A stretch of 64,000 nucleotides of DNA, from assembly GCA_964636325.1 (NCBI GenBank), contig CAZWRV010000027.1, positions 1 through 64,000 of the forward strand, in the 5' to 3' direction. Of this stretch, positions 23,979-33,414 are shown one piece after another (positions within the stretch are counted from its first letter, which is position 1; every line of letters starts with the position of its first letter). Position numbers and translations under genes: made by a program. The notes beneath the pieces were generated by a model, which ran no database searches, was not told the origin of the DNA, and saw only the letters and a program-made list of their open reading frames with translations. Origin of the DNA: CAZWRV01 sp964636325 (GTDB lineage: Bacteria; Verrucomicrobiota; Lentisphaeria; Victivallales; GWF2-50-93).

Positions 23979-25595
23979 TCACCTTGAACGTGCATGAGGT
24001 CGGCCGTCGGCAGGATAGCTTCCGCCTGCGTGAAGCTCGGCCTGCTTGCGCAGGCTCTTGGCGAACTTGTGCAGGACGGTGACGCAGTCGGCGAACCTCC
24101 CCGCCGCCTGGGCGAACTCCTGGGTTCGCGCGGCGCTCTCCAAAGAGTGGGCGGCGCCGGCATGAGGCCCTGATTTCGACGTCTCTTCTATGAATGCCTC
24201 GATTTGCTCCGGGTTGAGGGATCTGGCCATGGATTCGAGCGATTCCAAAAGGCTTGACATGGCAGCTACAAGCTTCCGGGACTCATCCAGCTCCTCCTTG
24301 TCGTCCAGTTCAAGAAGGCTTTCCTTGAAGGAGCAGACGGACTCTTCGACGAAGCGCAGCATGACCAGCTCGGTCCTGGCCAGATGGATGCGCTCCGACT
24401 CTCCGCGCGTCAGGTTCCTGCCTGCCGACAGCCTGCATATGAACGCGTCTATAGAGTCATGGAGCCTGTTGAAATCATCCAACCCCTCTAGCGGATCGGC
24501 TCCGGGGAACCTGCCCCGGATCATGGCAAGCAGCCTGGAGTTCTCCATGGCGATCACGTCTGGGGCGGTAGAGGGGTCCTTGAGAACCTGGCTGTTGAGG
24601 TATCTGAGCTTTGCGGGATCGTCGTCGGCCCTGTCGGGGATAATGCGTTCAAGCAGCTCCCCCGCCTTTTTCGTGAAGGGACAGAGGGCTATGGCCGGGA
24701 TCGCGTTGGACATCAGGAAGACCGCCGTGAGCTGCATGTCCCTTTCCCTGAAAAGAAGCTTAGACAGGGCGAGTACAAGAGGAATGCCAGTAAGCTTCTC
24801 GCAGAAGTACAGCAGGGACATTAGCAGTCCGCTCCAAATCACGAAGACGTCCTCGAAGCGCACCAGGCGCACCGACCCGCGGTCGAGCCCCATCGAAAGA
24901 ATGATGCGCAGGAACAGGGAGCCCAGATTTGTCCCGTAGATCAGCATGACGGCGGAGTCGTCCAAGTGTATTCCCGCATTCGCGAGTGCGATGACGACCA
25001 TCGCCGCGCCAGTGTTGGACTGCAGGAGTGCCGCGGCGGCCATTCCGGCCAGGAACGCCAGGCTCGGAGCCGAAGACATCGCCTCGATTATGCCGGTGAA
25101 ACGCGGATCCGCGCAAAGCGGCCTCGCTCCGCCGCCGATTGTCTGAAGGCCATAAAGGACAAGGCAGAGCCCTAGGACAGACATGAATATTATGTGCCTC
25201 CTGCCGTTCTTGATCAGTCCGGCGGCCACTCCGGCCGCGCCGACCATGAAGCTCACGACAGGATTTATCGGAAGCGTGGCCACAAATGCCAGCGCCGTAA
25301 GGCCGACGTTGCACCAGAGTATGACCTGAAGCGAAGCCTGATAGCTGGCGAGGCCGGCCTTGCGCATGCTCGCGAGGATGAATGTCACAGCCGTCGCGCT
25401 CTGCATGAGGGCCCCCGCCGAAATTCCGACAGCCAGCCGTGAAAAAGGGTTTGCGGTCCAATGCTGGAAGAGATGCCTGAATCCGCCGGAAGCAAGCCGT
25501 CTGAGCCCGTCGCCAGTAAGCTGCATGCCGAGGAAGAAGAGCCCCAGTCCCAGCACCAGTGTGTTCAAGGTCGCAAGACCCGCAGGTGAATGCAT
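23979..25595 (-). CDS. Na+/phosphate cotransporter family protein with PhoU-like tail
   Basis: This 538-aa protein has an N-terminal membrane half (to about residue 310) with two inverted repeats carrying the family signature: GALMQSATAVTF (QSAT at 65-68) and ALLQSNTGAAMVV. The soluble C-terminal half is helical and resembles PhoU-type regulatory domains (LARTELVMLRFVEESVCSFKESL). The family imports phosphate or related anions with sodium. The ATG at 25595 follows GGGAG within a CTCCCATGGGAG palindrome. No pst or phoU gene is nearby. Confidence 0.9.
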   Translation of the reverse strand: MHSPAGLATLNTLVLGLGLFFLGMQLTGDGLRRLASGGFRHLFQHWTANPFSRLAVGISAGALMQSATAVTFILASMRKAGLASYQASLQVILWCNVGLTALAFVATLPINPVVSFMVGAAGVAAGLIKNGRRHIIFMSVLGLCLVLYGLQTIGGGARPLCADPRFTGIIEAMSSAPSLAFLAGMAAAALLQSNTGAAMVVIALANAGIHLDDSAVMLIYGTNLGSLFLRIILSMGLDRGSVRLVRFEDVFVIWSGLLMSLLYFCEKLTGIPLVLALSKLLFRERDMQLTAVFLMSNAIPAIALCPFTKKAGELLERIIPDRADDDPAKLRYLNSQVLKDPSTAPDVIAMENSRLLAMIRGRFPGADPLEGLDDFNRLHDSIDAFICRLSAGRNLTRGESERIHLARTELVMLRFVEESVCSFKESLLELDDKEELDESRKLVAAMSSLLESLESMARSLNPEQIEAFIEETSKSGPHAGAAHSLESAARTQEFAQAAGRFADCVTVLHKFAKSLRKQAELHAGGSYPADGRPHARSR

Positions 25596-25679
25596 ATGGC
25601 TCCCATGGGAGTTATCGGCGAACCGCAGTACGGCGGGAGGAATAAGCCACCCTTGAAATATCTGCAGACACCTGCCGTT

Positions 25680-27035
25680 TCACTTCTCTCCGATGCAATA
25701 TAGGCTCCTGAAACCGCGGATGAATATGTCGCTGCCCGCCACGGCGGGAGATGCGATTATTCCGTCCTCGAGCTTGTTGATTGAGACAACTTCGAACTTG
25801 GAGCCGAGCTTCAGGACAGCCGTAACGCCGTTCTTGCCGGGGACGTAGAGGCGTCCGCCGGCCGCGACCGGCGACGCGAACACGACAGGCGCGCCGGGAA
25901 GCTTCTCGGCATAATGGATTTTGCCGGTCGCGGCCTCGGCGCATGTCAGGAACCCCTCGTTCACCTTGATGTAATACAGGAGGCCGCCGCTGAGCACCGG
26001 CGACGGGACGTAAGGCGTGTTGGCCTTGGCGGACCATGCTACGGCCTCGGTCTTGGCGGACAGATCCCCCGACGCTGCGGATAGCTTTACTGCGATGAGG
26101 GCGGCGCCGCGGAACCCGCTCATGCAGAACACGAGGTTTCCGTCCGAGACCGGGCACGGAATCACATTGCCGGTCATGCCGCCTATTTCCCAAAGCAGCT
26201 TGCCGTCCGCCGGATCATAGCTGCGTATCCTCTTGGTCGCGGGGACCACCAGCTGCGCCCTCCCTTCATGGCGGATCAGCAGCGGCGTCGCCCATGAAGT
26301 CGCCTCGTCGCGGGCGACCCGCCATTTCTCGTCTCCGGACTTCCTGTCCAAGGCCACTATGAAAGAGGCCCCTTCGAAGTCCTGGTTGATTATGAGGGGG
26401 TCGCCGCAGAGGACCGGCGAGACTCCTTCGCCGAAGTTGGCCTTGGTCTTGAATGCGCCGAGGTTCTTCGACCATTTGACTTCGCCGTCAAGCGTCATCG
26501 CATAGAGCCCGTATGAGCCGAAATATGCGTAGAGAAGCTCGCCGTCGGTGGCGGGGGAGCCGGAAGCCCAGCTTCCGTCGGCATGCGTTCCGGCGAGCGG
26601 CGCCTGCTCCAGCACCGTCTTCTGCCAAAGGGTTTTCCCGTCAGCCCTGTCCAGGGCGATTACCATGAACTGGAGGATTTTGTCGGGGGCATGCGCCTCC
26701 TTGCGTGCGAACTCGGGAATATCGGCCATGGCCGCCTTCACCTTATCCGGATCTGCAGCCTTGTCGGTAGGGACTGCTGTCGTGATGAAAATCCTGTCTT
26801 TCCAGATAATCGGGGACGAGCGGCCCGAGCCGGGGACGGCGATCTTCCACCTGATGTTCTTCTGCTCCGACCATTCGGACGGCGGATTGGCTTCCGGGAG
26901 GGCCTCGCCGGTCGCGAACGGGCCGCGCCACTGCGCCCAGTCGGCGGACGGCGCCTGGGTAGAATCCGCAGCCGCCACGCCGGGCGCAAAAACAGACAGG
27001 GCCGATACTGCCCAGGCAAGGCTTCTGAAATACAT
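25680..27035 (-). CDS. exported PQQ-like beta-propeller protein
   Basis: This protein is 451 aa from ATG 27035, preceded by GAGGTG; ATG 27047 is possible. After a signal peptide (to about AAA at 23) comes WAQWRGPFATG, a typical opening of PVC-group PQQ-repeat proteins. Repeated WD-like blades follow, such as RSSPIIWKDRIFITT, VIALDRADGKTLWQK, LYAMTLDGEVKWSK, IVALDRKSGDEKWRV and RSYDPADGKLLWEIGG. It probably forms an eight-bladed propeller in the periplasm. BamB-like scaffold or enzyme roles are both possible; there is no gene context to decide. It is divergent from asnA. Confidence 0.88.
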   Translation of the reverse strand: MYFRSLAWAVSALSVFAPGVAAADSTQAPSADWAQWRGPFATGEALPEANPPSEWSEQKNIRWKIAVPGSGRSSPIIWKDRIFITTAVPTDKAADPDKVKAAMADIPEFARKEAHAPDKILQFMVIALDRADGKTLWQKTVLEQAPLAGTHADGSWASGSPATDGELLYAYFGSYGLYAMTLDGEVKWSKNLGAFKTKANFGEGVSPVLCGDPLIINQDFEGASFIVALDRKSGDEKWRVARDEATSWATPLLIRHEGRAQLVVPATKRIRSYDPADGKLLWEIGGMTGNVIPCPVSDGNLVFCMSGFRGAALIAVKLSAASGDLSAKTEAVAWSAKANTPYVPSPVLSGGLLYYIKVNEGFLTCAEAATGKIHYAEKLPGAPVVFASPVAAGGRLYVPGKNGVTAVLKLGSKFEVVSINKLEDGIIASPAVAGSDIFIRGFRSLYCIGEK

Positions 27036-27223
27036 GGTGCACCTCATATATTTTAATAACCCGGCTGACGGACATGGATAAATTACCCATTGGCACTGGG
27101 ATTATCAAGCGGATATCCGAGGAAAAGAACTCCTGGCCGCTCTTGAAAAAGGGAAGAGACGTGAGATTCTGTATGGACTGCTACAATATTTCAATACTTC
27201 AAACAACAGCTCGGAGGATGGAT

Positions 27224-28264
27224 ATGGCAGGCAAACTGTTCATTCCCAGTAATTACCGGAGCCCTCTTGACGTGCATCAGACAGAGAAGGCGATTTATCT
27301 GATCAAGGAATATTTCCAGACAAACCTGGCGTTCGAGCTGGATCTGGTGAGGGTGACGGCGCCGCTGTTCGTCGAGGCCGGGACCGGGATCAACGACGAC
27401 CTCAACGGGATAGAGAAGCCGGTCTCGTTCGCAGTCAGGGAGATGGGCGGCGCCCGCGCCGAGATCGTTCAGTCGCTGGCGAAGTGGAAGCGCATTGCGC
27501 TGGCCGAACTGCAGATTCCGCACGGAAGCGGGCTCTACACCGACATGAACGCCATCCGTCCGGACGAGACGCTCGACAACACGCATTCGCTCTACGTCGA
27601 CCAGTGGGACTGGGAGCGCGTGATCTCGAAGGAAGAGCGCACTCTTGCATTCCTCCAGAGGATCGTCAGGAAGATATACGACGTGATCCGCCGCACTGAA
27701 AAATACATATGCCATGAGTTCCCCGCCGTCAGGCCGTCGCTGCCGGAAGGCATCGTGTTCTACCATTCCGAGGAGCTTGAGGAGAAATATCCCGGTCTTT
27801 CCCCCAGGGAGCGCGAAAGCCGCGCCTGCAAGGAGCACGGCGCGGTGTTCGTGATCGGCATCGGCGCGGCGCTCAAGGACGGCAGGCCGCACGATGGGCG
27901 CGCCCCGGACTACGACGACTGGTCGTCTACGAATGAGAAAGGCTTCAAGGGGCTCAACGGCGACATCCTGGTCTACAATCCGGTTCTGGATTCGGCGTTC
28001 GAGCTTTCATCTATGGGGATACGCGTGGACCGCGAAGCGCTGCTGAGGCAGCTTGCGCTCACCGGCACGGAGAAGAGGAAGGAGCTGCTCTTCCACCGCC
28101 GGCTCCTGGAAGACGGGCTGCCGCTGTCCATCGGCGGCGGCATCGGGCAGTCGCGCCTATGCATGCTTTATCTGCGCAAGGCCCACATCGGCGAAATACA
28201 GGCGGGCATATGGCCGCAGGACATGGTGGAAACCTGCAGGGACAACAACATCCGCCTTCTCTGA
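27224..28264 (+). CDS. asnA: aspartate-ammonia ligase (AsnA)
   Basis: This is ammonia-dependent asparagine synthetase, 346 aa, a class II aminoacyl-tRNA synthetase-like enzyme. Family lines include RVTAPLFVEAGTGINDDLNGIEKPV (in part), EIVQSLAKWKR, GLYTDMNAIRPDE, HSLYVDQWDWE and GGGIGQSRLCMLYL. The ATG at 27224 has GGAGG six bases before it, while the ATG at 27218 is too close to that site. Frame continues upstream to 27074 but is not conserved. Use of AsnA rather than AsnB fits an ammonia-rich anaerobic habitat, which is inference. Confidence 0.95.
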   Translation: MAGKLFIPSNYRSPLDVHQTEKAIYLIKEYFQTNLAFELDLVRVTAPLFVEAGTGINDDLNGIEKPVSFAVREMGGARAEIVQSLAKWKRIALAELQIPHGSGLYTDMNAIRPDETLDNTHSLYVDQWDWERVISKEERTLAFLQRIVRKIYDVIRRTEKYICHEFPAVRPSLPEGIVFYHSEELEEKYPGLSPRERESRACKEHGAVFVIGIGAALKDGRPHDGRAPDYDDWSSTNEKGFKGLNGDILVYNPVLDSAFELSSMGIRVDREALLRQLALTGTEKRKELLFHRRLLEDGLPLSIGGGIGQSRLCMLYLRKAHIGEIQAGIWPQDMVETCRDNNIRLL

Positions 28265-28495
28265 TCGCGGCCGGCGCGGGCTTGAAGATCCATAAAGCCG
28301 CTGTATCTTTCCCGCCGCGTCAAAGCGCAACGGATAGGCGGCGTCCAGGTGTCAGTGTTCAGGTGTCAGCAGAAATAGAACAACTGCTAAATCCTGAGTT
28401 TTAGTGACTTCGCTGAAACCTGACGCCCTGCGCACCTGGGATGCAAAGCCTTGTTTTGTAATCAGCTCCACCCATAAACATAATCAGAGGTCAAG
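28265..28495. other. clpC upstream region with 7-nt repeats and hairpin element
   Basis: GGTGTCA, GTGTTCA and GGTGTCA run in 7-nt steps near 28348-28368. From 28412 to 28465 the sequence GCTGAAACCTGAC...ACCTGGGATGCAAAG...TTTTGTAATCA matches 44850-44899 with a few changes. The clpC Shine-Dalgarno is AGAGG just before ATG 28496. No CIRCE or CtsR operator is evident. Confidence 0.55.
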
Positions 28496-31120
28496 ATGGC
28501 TGACGACGGCACACCTTTCGGATACGACGACAATTTCGAGAACGAGCTGAAGAAGCTCACGCCCAGGGCGCGGCAGGTCCTTGTGCTGGCGCAGAAGGAG
28601 GCGGCCAGGTTCAACCACGACTACGTCGGCACCGAGCATCTCCTTCTCGGGATACTGCGGCTTGGCCAGGGCGTCGCGGTGGCGGTGCTCAAGTCCATGG
28701 GACTCAACCTGGACAAGCTCAGGCTCGAGGTGGAGAAGAACTCCGGCACGGGCGCCAATACCAAGGTCGAGGGGGCGGTACCGTTCACGAGCAGGCTGAA
28801 GAAGGTCCTCATACTCTCGGCCAAGGAGGCCAAGGCCATGAACTACAACTACATCGGCACCGAGCATCTCCTGCTTGGCCTGCTCCGCGAGGGCGAGAGC
28901 GTCGCCGCGCGCATAATGAGGAACATGAACATCGACACCGAGAAGGTGCGCATGGAGGTGCTCAAGGCGCTCGATCCGAACTTCATCCCTGGCGAGGGAG
29001 GGCAGCCTGCCGAAGGCGGCCCGGCGCAGGGCCAGAAACAGGGAGGCGATGCGCTCAACGCGCTGAGAGCCTTCGGCCATGACCTCACGGAGATGGCGGC
29101 CGGCAAGAAGCTCGATCCGGTGATCGGGCGCAAGGACGAGATCGAACGCGTCATACAGATACTTTGCAGGAGGACGAAGAACAATCCGGTCCTCATCGGC
29201 GAGGCCGGCGTGGGCAAGACCGCGATCGTCGAAGGCCTGGCCCAGGCGATAGTTGACAGGACAGTGCCGGACATCCTCGCGGACAAGAAGGTGTTCGCGC
29301 TGGACCTGCCGCTGATGGTCGCGGGAACCAAGTACCGCGGCCAGTTCGAGGAGCGCATCAAGGCGGTGATAGACGAGATAAGGAACTCCGGCAAGGTGAT
29401 CATTTTCATAGACGAACTCCACACCCTAGTCGGCGCCGGCGGCGCCGAGGGCGCGCTGGACGCCGCCAACATCATCAAGCCGGCGCTCTCCAGGGGCGAG
29501 CTGCAGTGTGTCGGCGCAACCACCATGGACGAATACAGGAAGCATATCGAGAAGGACACGGCGCTTGAGCGGAGGTTCCAGTCGGTTATCGTCAACCCTC
29601 CGTCGGTGGATGAGACATATGAGATATTAAAGGGCCTCAAGGGGCGCTACGAGGATCACCACAAGGTCAAATACACCGACATGGCGCTCAAGTCCGCGGC
29701 GAAGCTGTCCGACAGGTATATCAGCGGCCGTTTCCTCCCGGACAAGGCGATCGACGTCATGGACGAGGCCGGCGCCAGGACAAGGATCACCAACAAGACG
29801 CCGCGGCCGGACGTCTCCCAGCTCGAGGACGAGATAAGGAGGCTGCAGGCAATAAAGAAGGACGCCATATCGAACCAGAAATACGAGGAGGCGGCTTCGG
29901 CCAGGGACAGGGAAAAGAAGCTGAAGGCGGAGATCGACAAGAAGCTCGAGCAGTGGAAGAAGGGCAGTGAGAGCAACACCGTGACGATAGACGTCCCACA
30001 GATAACGGAGGTAATCTCGAAGTTCACGGGAATCCCCGTCCGGCAGATGGAGGAGGGCGAGTCCGAGCGGCTGCTCAAGATGGAGGAGGAGCTCGCGAAG
30101 ACCGTAGTCGGCCAGGATGAGGCGATCAGGACGATATCCCGCGCGCTGCGCCGCTCCAGGGCAGACCTCAAGGATCCGCGCAGACCGATCGGCACCTTCA
30201 TATTCCTCGGCCCTACCGGCGTGGGCAAGACGCTGCTGGCCAAGGCGCTCGCGGAGTTCATGTTCGGCGATCCTGACTCCCTCATACAGATAGACATGTC
30301 CGAATACATGGAGAAGTTCAACGTCAGCCGCCTGATCGGCTCGCCGCCCGGCTATGTGGGCTACGACGAGGGAGGCCAGCTTACGGAAAAGGTCCGCCGC
30401 AGACCCTACAGCGTCGTCCTGTTCGACGAGATCGAGAAAGCCCATCCCGACGTCATGCACATACTTCTGCAGATACTCGAGGAGGGGAAGATCACCGACA
30501 GCCTCGGCCGCAGGATACTGTTCCGCAACACGGTCGTGATCATGACCAGCAACCTCGGCACCGAAAACCTGCGCAAGGGCGCGGGCATCGGCTTCGGCGC
30601 CGGAGTCACCGCATCCGACGAGTCATGGGAGAAGATCAAGGACCGCCTGATCGAGACGGCCAAGAAGACGTTCAAGCCCGAGTTCATAAACAGGGTCGAC
30701 GAGGTGATAGTCTTCCGCCAGCTCAACAGGGACGATCTGCGCCGGATAGTGCGCATCGAGCTCGACAACGTCTTCGGCCGCATGAAGGATCAGAACCTCA
30801 GCATAATCTTCGACGACGCCGCCGTCGACTTCGTCATCGAGAAGAGCTACCAGCCCGAATACGGCGCCAGACCCATCAGGCGCTGCATCGAAAGGAACAT
30901 AGAGGATCCGATGGCCGAGGAGATACTCAAGGGGAACATCAGACCCGGCGCGAACGTATCCATAAAGGTCGACAACAACAAGCTGCTGTTCTTTCCGGAA
31001 TACAACACCGACCCCACCGCGGAGCAGGAGGAGGAGAAGAAGCTGCCTAGGAAGTCCAGGAAGAAGGCCAGGGGGCCGGACGACACTTCCGCGGATTCCG
31101 GCGAGTTGAACGAAATCTGA
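28496..31120 (+). CDS. clpC: ATP-dependent Clp protease ATP-binding subunit ClpC
   Basis: This 874-aa Hsp100 unfoldase has two AAA+ modules. A duplicated N-terminal Clp_N domain comes first (FNHDYVGTEHLLLGIL and MNYNYIGTEHLLLGLL). AAA-1 has Walker A GEAGVGKT at 235-242. A UVR-type linker (NQKYEEAASARDREKKLKAEI) in place of the long ClpB middle domain marks it as ClpC. AAA-2 has GPTGVGKT at about 572-579. The C-terminal tail is Lys/Arg rich and longer than usual. It should feed substrates to ClpP, which is not in the window. mtfA follows 18 bp later in the same direction. Confidence 0.95.
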   Translation: MADDGTPFGYDDNFENELKKLTPRARQVLVLAQKEAARFNHDYVGTEHLLLGILRLGQGVAVAVLKSMGLNLDKLRLEVEKNSGTGANTKVEGAVPFTSRLKKVLILSAKEAKAMNYNYIGTEHLLLGLLREGESVAARIMRNMNIDTEKVRMEVLKALDPNFIPGEGGQPAEGGPAQGQKQGGDALNALRAFGHDLTEMAAGKKLDPVIGRKDEIERVIQILCRRTKNNPVLIGEAGVGKTAIVEGLAQAIVDRTVPDILADKKVFALDLPLMVAGTKYRGQFEERIKAVIDEIRNSGKVIIFIDELHTLVGAGGAEGALDAANIIKPALSRGELQCVGATTMDEYRKHIEKDTALERRFQSVIVNPPSVDETYEILKGLKGRYEDHHKVKYTDMALKSAAKLSDRYISGRFLPDKAIDVMDEAGARTRITNKTPRPDVSQLEDEIRRLQAIKKDAISNQKYEEAASARDREKKLKAEIDKKLEQWKKGSESNTVTIDVPQITEVISKFTGIPVRQMEEGESERLLKMEEELAKTVVGQDEAIRTISRALRRSRADLKDPRRPIGTFIFLGPTGVGKTLLAKALAEFMFGDPDSLIQIDMSEYMEKFNVSRLIGSPPGYVGYDEGGQLTEKVRRRPYSVVLFDEIEKAHPDVMHILLQILEEGKITDSLGRRILFRNTVVIMTSNLGTENLRKGAGIGFGAGVTASDESWEKIKDRLIETAKKTFKPEFINRVDEVIVFRQLNRDDLRRIVRIELDNVFGRMKDQNLSIIFDDAAVDFVIEKSYQPEYGARPIRRCIERNIEDPMAEEILKGNIRPGANVSIKVDNNKLLFFPEYNTDPTAEQEEEKKLPRKSRKKARGPDDTSADSGELNEI

Positions 31121-31138
31121 AGCCTGGCTGCCCATGAA

Positions 31139-31984
31139 ATGAACATGTCGCTTTCAAGCTCGCTGCTCATCCTCTTCTCCCTGATCGCCGCAGTCGGGCT
31201 CGCAGTCCTGGCACCCGAGTTGATCCGGTCCAGGCGCAGGAAGACGCTGATGGCCGCCCCCCTGCCCCAGCACATGCGCGAGACCTTGGAAAACAACGTC
31301 CCGCTCTATGCGACCCTGCCTTCCGAGCTCAGGCGGCAGCTTCCCGGCCTCGTGAACGTCTTCCTGCATGAGAAGGACTTCGAGGGCTGCGGCGGCCTCG
31401 GAATGACGGACGAGATAAGGGTGACTATCGCCACGCAGGCATGCATCCTGATGCTAGGCAGGAAGCCGAGGTTCTATCCGGAGCTTACCACGATACTCGT
31501 GTATCCGGGGACATATTTCGTCGAGGGTATCAGGAGGATAGGGCCGCAGTTCGTCAAGGAGGAGACCGCAAGGCTCGGCGAGTCCTGGACGGGCGGCACT
31601 ATCGTCCTGGCATGGGACCACGTCGACAAGGGCGTCATGGACTTCACCGAAGGGCACAACGTCGTCCTGCACGAGTTCGCCCACCAGCTCGACCTCGAGG
31701 ACGGCTACTACAACGGCGTCCCCCTGCTCGACTCGTCGGTAAGGCATTCCGACTGGGCCCGCGTCTTCAATGCGGAATTCGAGAGGCTCAAGAAGGAGTC
31801 CATACTCGGACTGCGGGACGTCATCGACGATTATGGGACTCTTAATCCGGCGGAGTTCTTCGCGGTCGCGGTCGAGGCCTTCTTCGAAATCCCATGGGAG
31901 CTCAAGGAAAAGCACGCCGAGCTCTACGCCATGCTCGAAAAATATTTCAAGGTCAGCCCCGCCGACTGGAGCGCGGCGGATTGA
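31139..31984 (+). CDS. mtfA: MtfA-type zinc peptidase
   Basis: This 281-aa protein has one N-terminal membrane helix (LLILFSLIAAVGLAVLAPELI). The MtfA peptidase domain follows, with the zinc motif HEFAH at 178-182 inside VVLHEFAHQLDLEDGYYNG, and the third ligand region NPAEFFAVAVEAFFE. In enterobacteria MtfA binds the repressor Mlc and affects glucose PTS expression; here that partner is not evident, so only the peptidase fold is certain. It follows clpC by 18 bp and both act on proteins, so joint expression is likely. A GTCCGCA/TGCGGAC hairpin lies just after the stop (31988-32016). Confidence 0.9.
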   Translation: MNMSLSSSLLILFSLIAAVGLAVLAPELIRSRRRKTLMAAPLPQHMRETLENNVPLYATLPSELRRQLPGLVNVFLHEKDFEGCGGLGMTDEIRVTIATQACILMLGRKPRFYPELTTILVYPGTYFVEGIRRIGPQFVKEETARLGESWTGGTIVLAWDHVDKGVMDFTEGHNVVLHEFAHQLDLEDGYYNGVPLLDSSVRHSDWARVFNAEFERLKKESILGLRDVIDDYGTLNPAEFFAVAVEAFFEIPWELKEKHAELYAMLEKYFKVSPADWSAAD

Positions 31985-31987
31985 AAT

Positions 31988-32016
31988 GTCCGCACAACGC
32001 AATACTGCATGCGGAC
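31988..32016 (+). terminator. possible terminator after the clpC-mtfA pair
   Basis: GTCCGCA and TGCGGAC pair over 7 bp with a 15-nt loop directly after the mtfA stop. There is no U tract. A second set of AAGCTT palindromes follows at about 32043-32072. Confidence 0.35.
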
Positions 32017-32086
32017 TTGCCCGTGTCACATCCGCCATGGAGCACAAGCTTCAAGCTTGCGGGAAGCTTCAGAAGCTGGACTGCCC

Positions 32087-33043
32087 TTAACCTGCGCGCT
32101 CCCTGACGGCGGCGTAATCCGGGACGCCAGCGCATCCCCCCACCGCTTCGACGCAGAAAGCGGCGCATGCGTTGCCGATTCTGGCCGCGGTGATAAGATC
32201 CTCCCCTTCCGCGAGGCCGGCGGCGAAGCCCGCATCCCAGCAGTCGCCGGCACCGGTGGTGTCTACCACGTCGGCAGGAAGCGCAAGAACATGCGTCCTC
32301 TCGTCCCCTCTGCAGACCAGGCAGCCGCGCGAACCCATTTTTATTATGACGGCGGCCGGCCCTTTCGCGAGGATATGCGCGGCTATCTGCGTCTCGTCCA
32401 TCCCGGGGTATATCGCGAGCATGTCGTCGAGGCTTGGCATGACATAGTCGCAGTACGGGAGCATGGTCTCAAAGATGCTTCTGTCCGGCCCGAGCCCCCA
32501 GCATTCGTCGAGAAGCGTCACGATTCCCCTGGCACGCGCATCCTTGAGGATTTCGGCCCCCGGCAGACCGTCCAGCATCGGCAGAACGCAGAGATCCTGG
32601 TAGATGAGGAAGTCGGTTGAGAGGAGCTTTCCGACATCGAGATCATCGGCGGAGAAAGTCTTGTTCGCGCCGGGAGTGTGGACGAATGTCCGGTCGCCCC
32701 CCTTCCAGACGCTGACGTAGGTGAATGGCGTCGAGTCGCTCGAAGAAACTGCGACGCCCGAGGTGTCGGCTCCGGAACGTGCCAGCTCACCGAGGATGAA
32801 GTCTCCGTTGGTATCCCTGCCCACCTTGGAAAAGACGCCGACGTCGAAACCCATCCTGCCTAGGGCTCCGCCTGTGTTAGCGGCGCCGCCGCCCGGCATC
32901 ATCCGAACCCAGTCTGTGATCACCTGCGCATGCTTTCCCGGCTCCGGATAGCGGGAGAGGGGGCCGCTGAGCACGTCTACGACAAGGACTCCTATCGTGT
33001 TAATCCTTGGCCCATGTTTGTCTTTTAATCTATTGAGACCCAT
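32087..33043 (-). CDS. PfkB-family carbohydrate kinase
   Basis: This ribokinase-fold sugar or nucleoside kinase is 318 aa from ATG 33043, with AAGGG upstream; ATG 33076 is an alternative. Early motif MMPGGGAANTGGALGRMGFDVG binds sugar. The anion-hole and catalytic base motif DTTGAGDCWDAGFAAGLAEG lies near the C-terminus. PAAVIIKMGSRGCLV supports the ATP site. The substrate cannot be named; no sugar operon is adjacent. Confidence 0.9.
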   Translation of the reverse strand: MGLNRLKDKHGPRINTIGVLVVDVLSGPLSRYPEPGKHAQVITDWVRMMPGGGAANTGGALGRMGFDVGVFSKVGRDTNGDFILGELARSGADTSGVAVSSSDSTPFTYVSVWKGGDRTFVHTPGANKTFSADDLDVGKLLSTDFLIYQDLCVLPMLDGLPGAEILKDARARGIVTLLDECWGLGPDRSIFETMLPYCDYVMPSLDDMLAIYPGMDETQIAAHILAKGPAAVIIKMGSRGCLVCRGDERTHVLALPADVVDTTGAGDCWDAGFAAGLAEGEDLITAARIGNACAAFCVEAVGGCAGVPDYAAVRERAG

Positions 33044-33084
33044 GCCTTCCCTTGCGCACCTGTGAGTCCGATCCATGATCCGTA

Positions 33085-33181
33085 AATATTCGGTGAACTG
33101 CGCTCTTTCACTGAATATTCACCTAGGAGCCCTCTGAAGGTGGCAATGGGGGATTGTCCAAAAAACGGTCCTCCAGAGGGC
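33085..33181. other. two consecutive inverted repeats between the kinase gene and a small RHH gene
   Basis: AATATTCGGTGAA (33085-33097) and TTCACTGAATATT (33107-33119) form a 13-bp stem with one wobble pair, upstream of the kinase start. GCCCTCTG (33129-33136) and CAGAGGGC (33174-33181) form a second, wider repeat, next to a CAAAAAACGG sequence that occurs twice. The first may be an operator or leader hairpin, and the second a terminator for the gene at 33193. Confidence 0.4.
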
Positions 33182-33192
33182 AAAAAAACGGT

Positions 33193-33414
33193 TCAGCCCC
33201 CGCCAGCATCTGCGCACCGATTGAAAAGGGGGCATGTCCTGCAGTTCTGATATCGCGCTGAGGGAAATCCATTCCTAGCAGTCCTCGAATCGGAGACTAA
33301 CGCCTCAAGCACAGACGAGAAAGTCCCGCCCATCTCATCCTTAAGTTCTTGAAGGCACCTGTAGGCTTTCCTTCCGACTGTAATCTTCTTGTTTTTATTC
33401 AGCTTCTTCTTCAA
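33193..33414 (-). CDS. small ribbon-helix-helix-like protein
   Basis: This 73-aa protein has a TTG start at 33414, which is uncertain. Residues 10-42 (KITVGRKAYRCLQELKDEMG, then TFSSVLEALVSD) have the pattern of a ribbon-helix-helix DNA-binding domain of the antitoxin type, in which a beta strand precedes two helices ending in a SFSxVI-like line. The tail contains NCRTCPLFNRC, a possible metal-binding cluster. No toxin gene follows it. The sequence is AT-rich, unlike the neighbouring operons. It could be a solitary antitoxin or regulator. Confidence 0.5.
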   Translation of the reverse strand: MKKKLNKNKKITVGRKAYRCLQELKDEMGGTFSSVLEALVSDSRTARNGFPSARYQNCRTCPLFNRCADAGGG

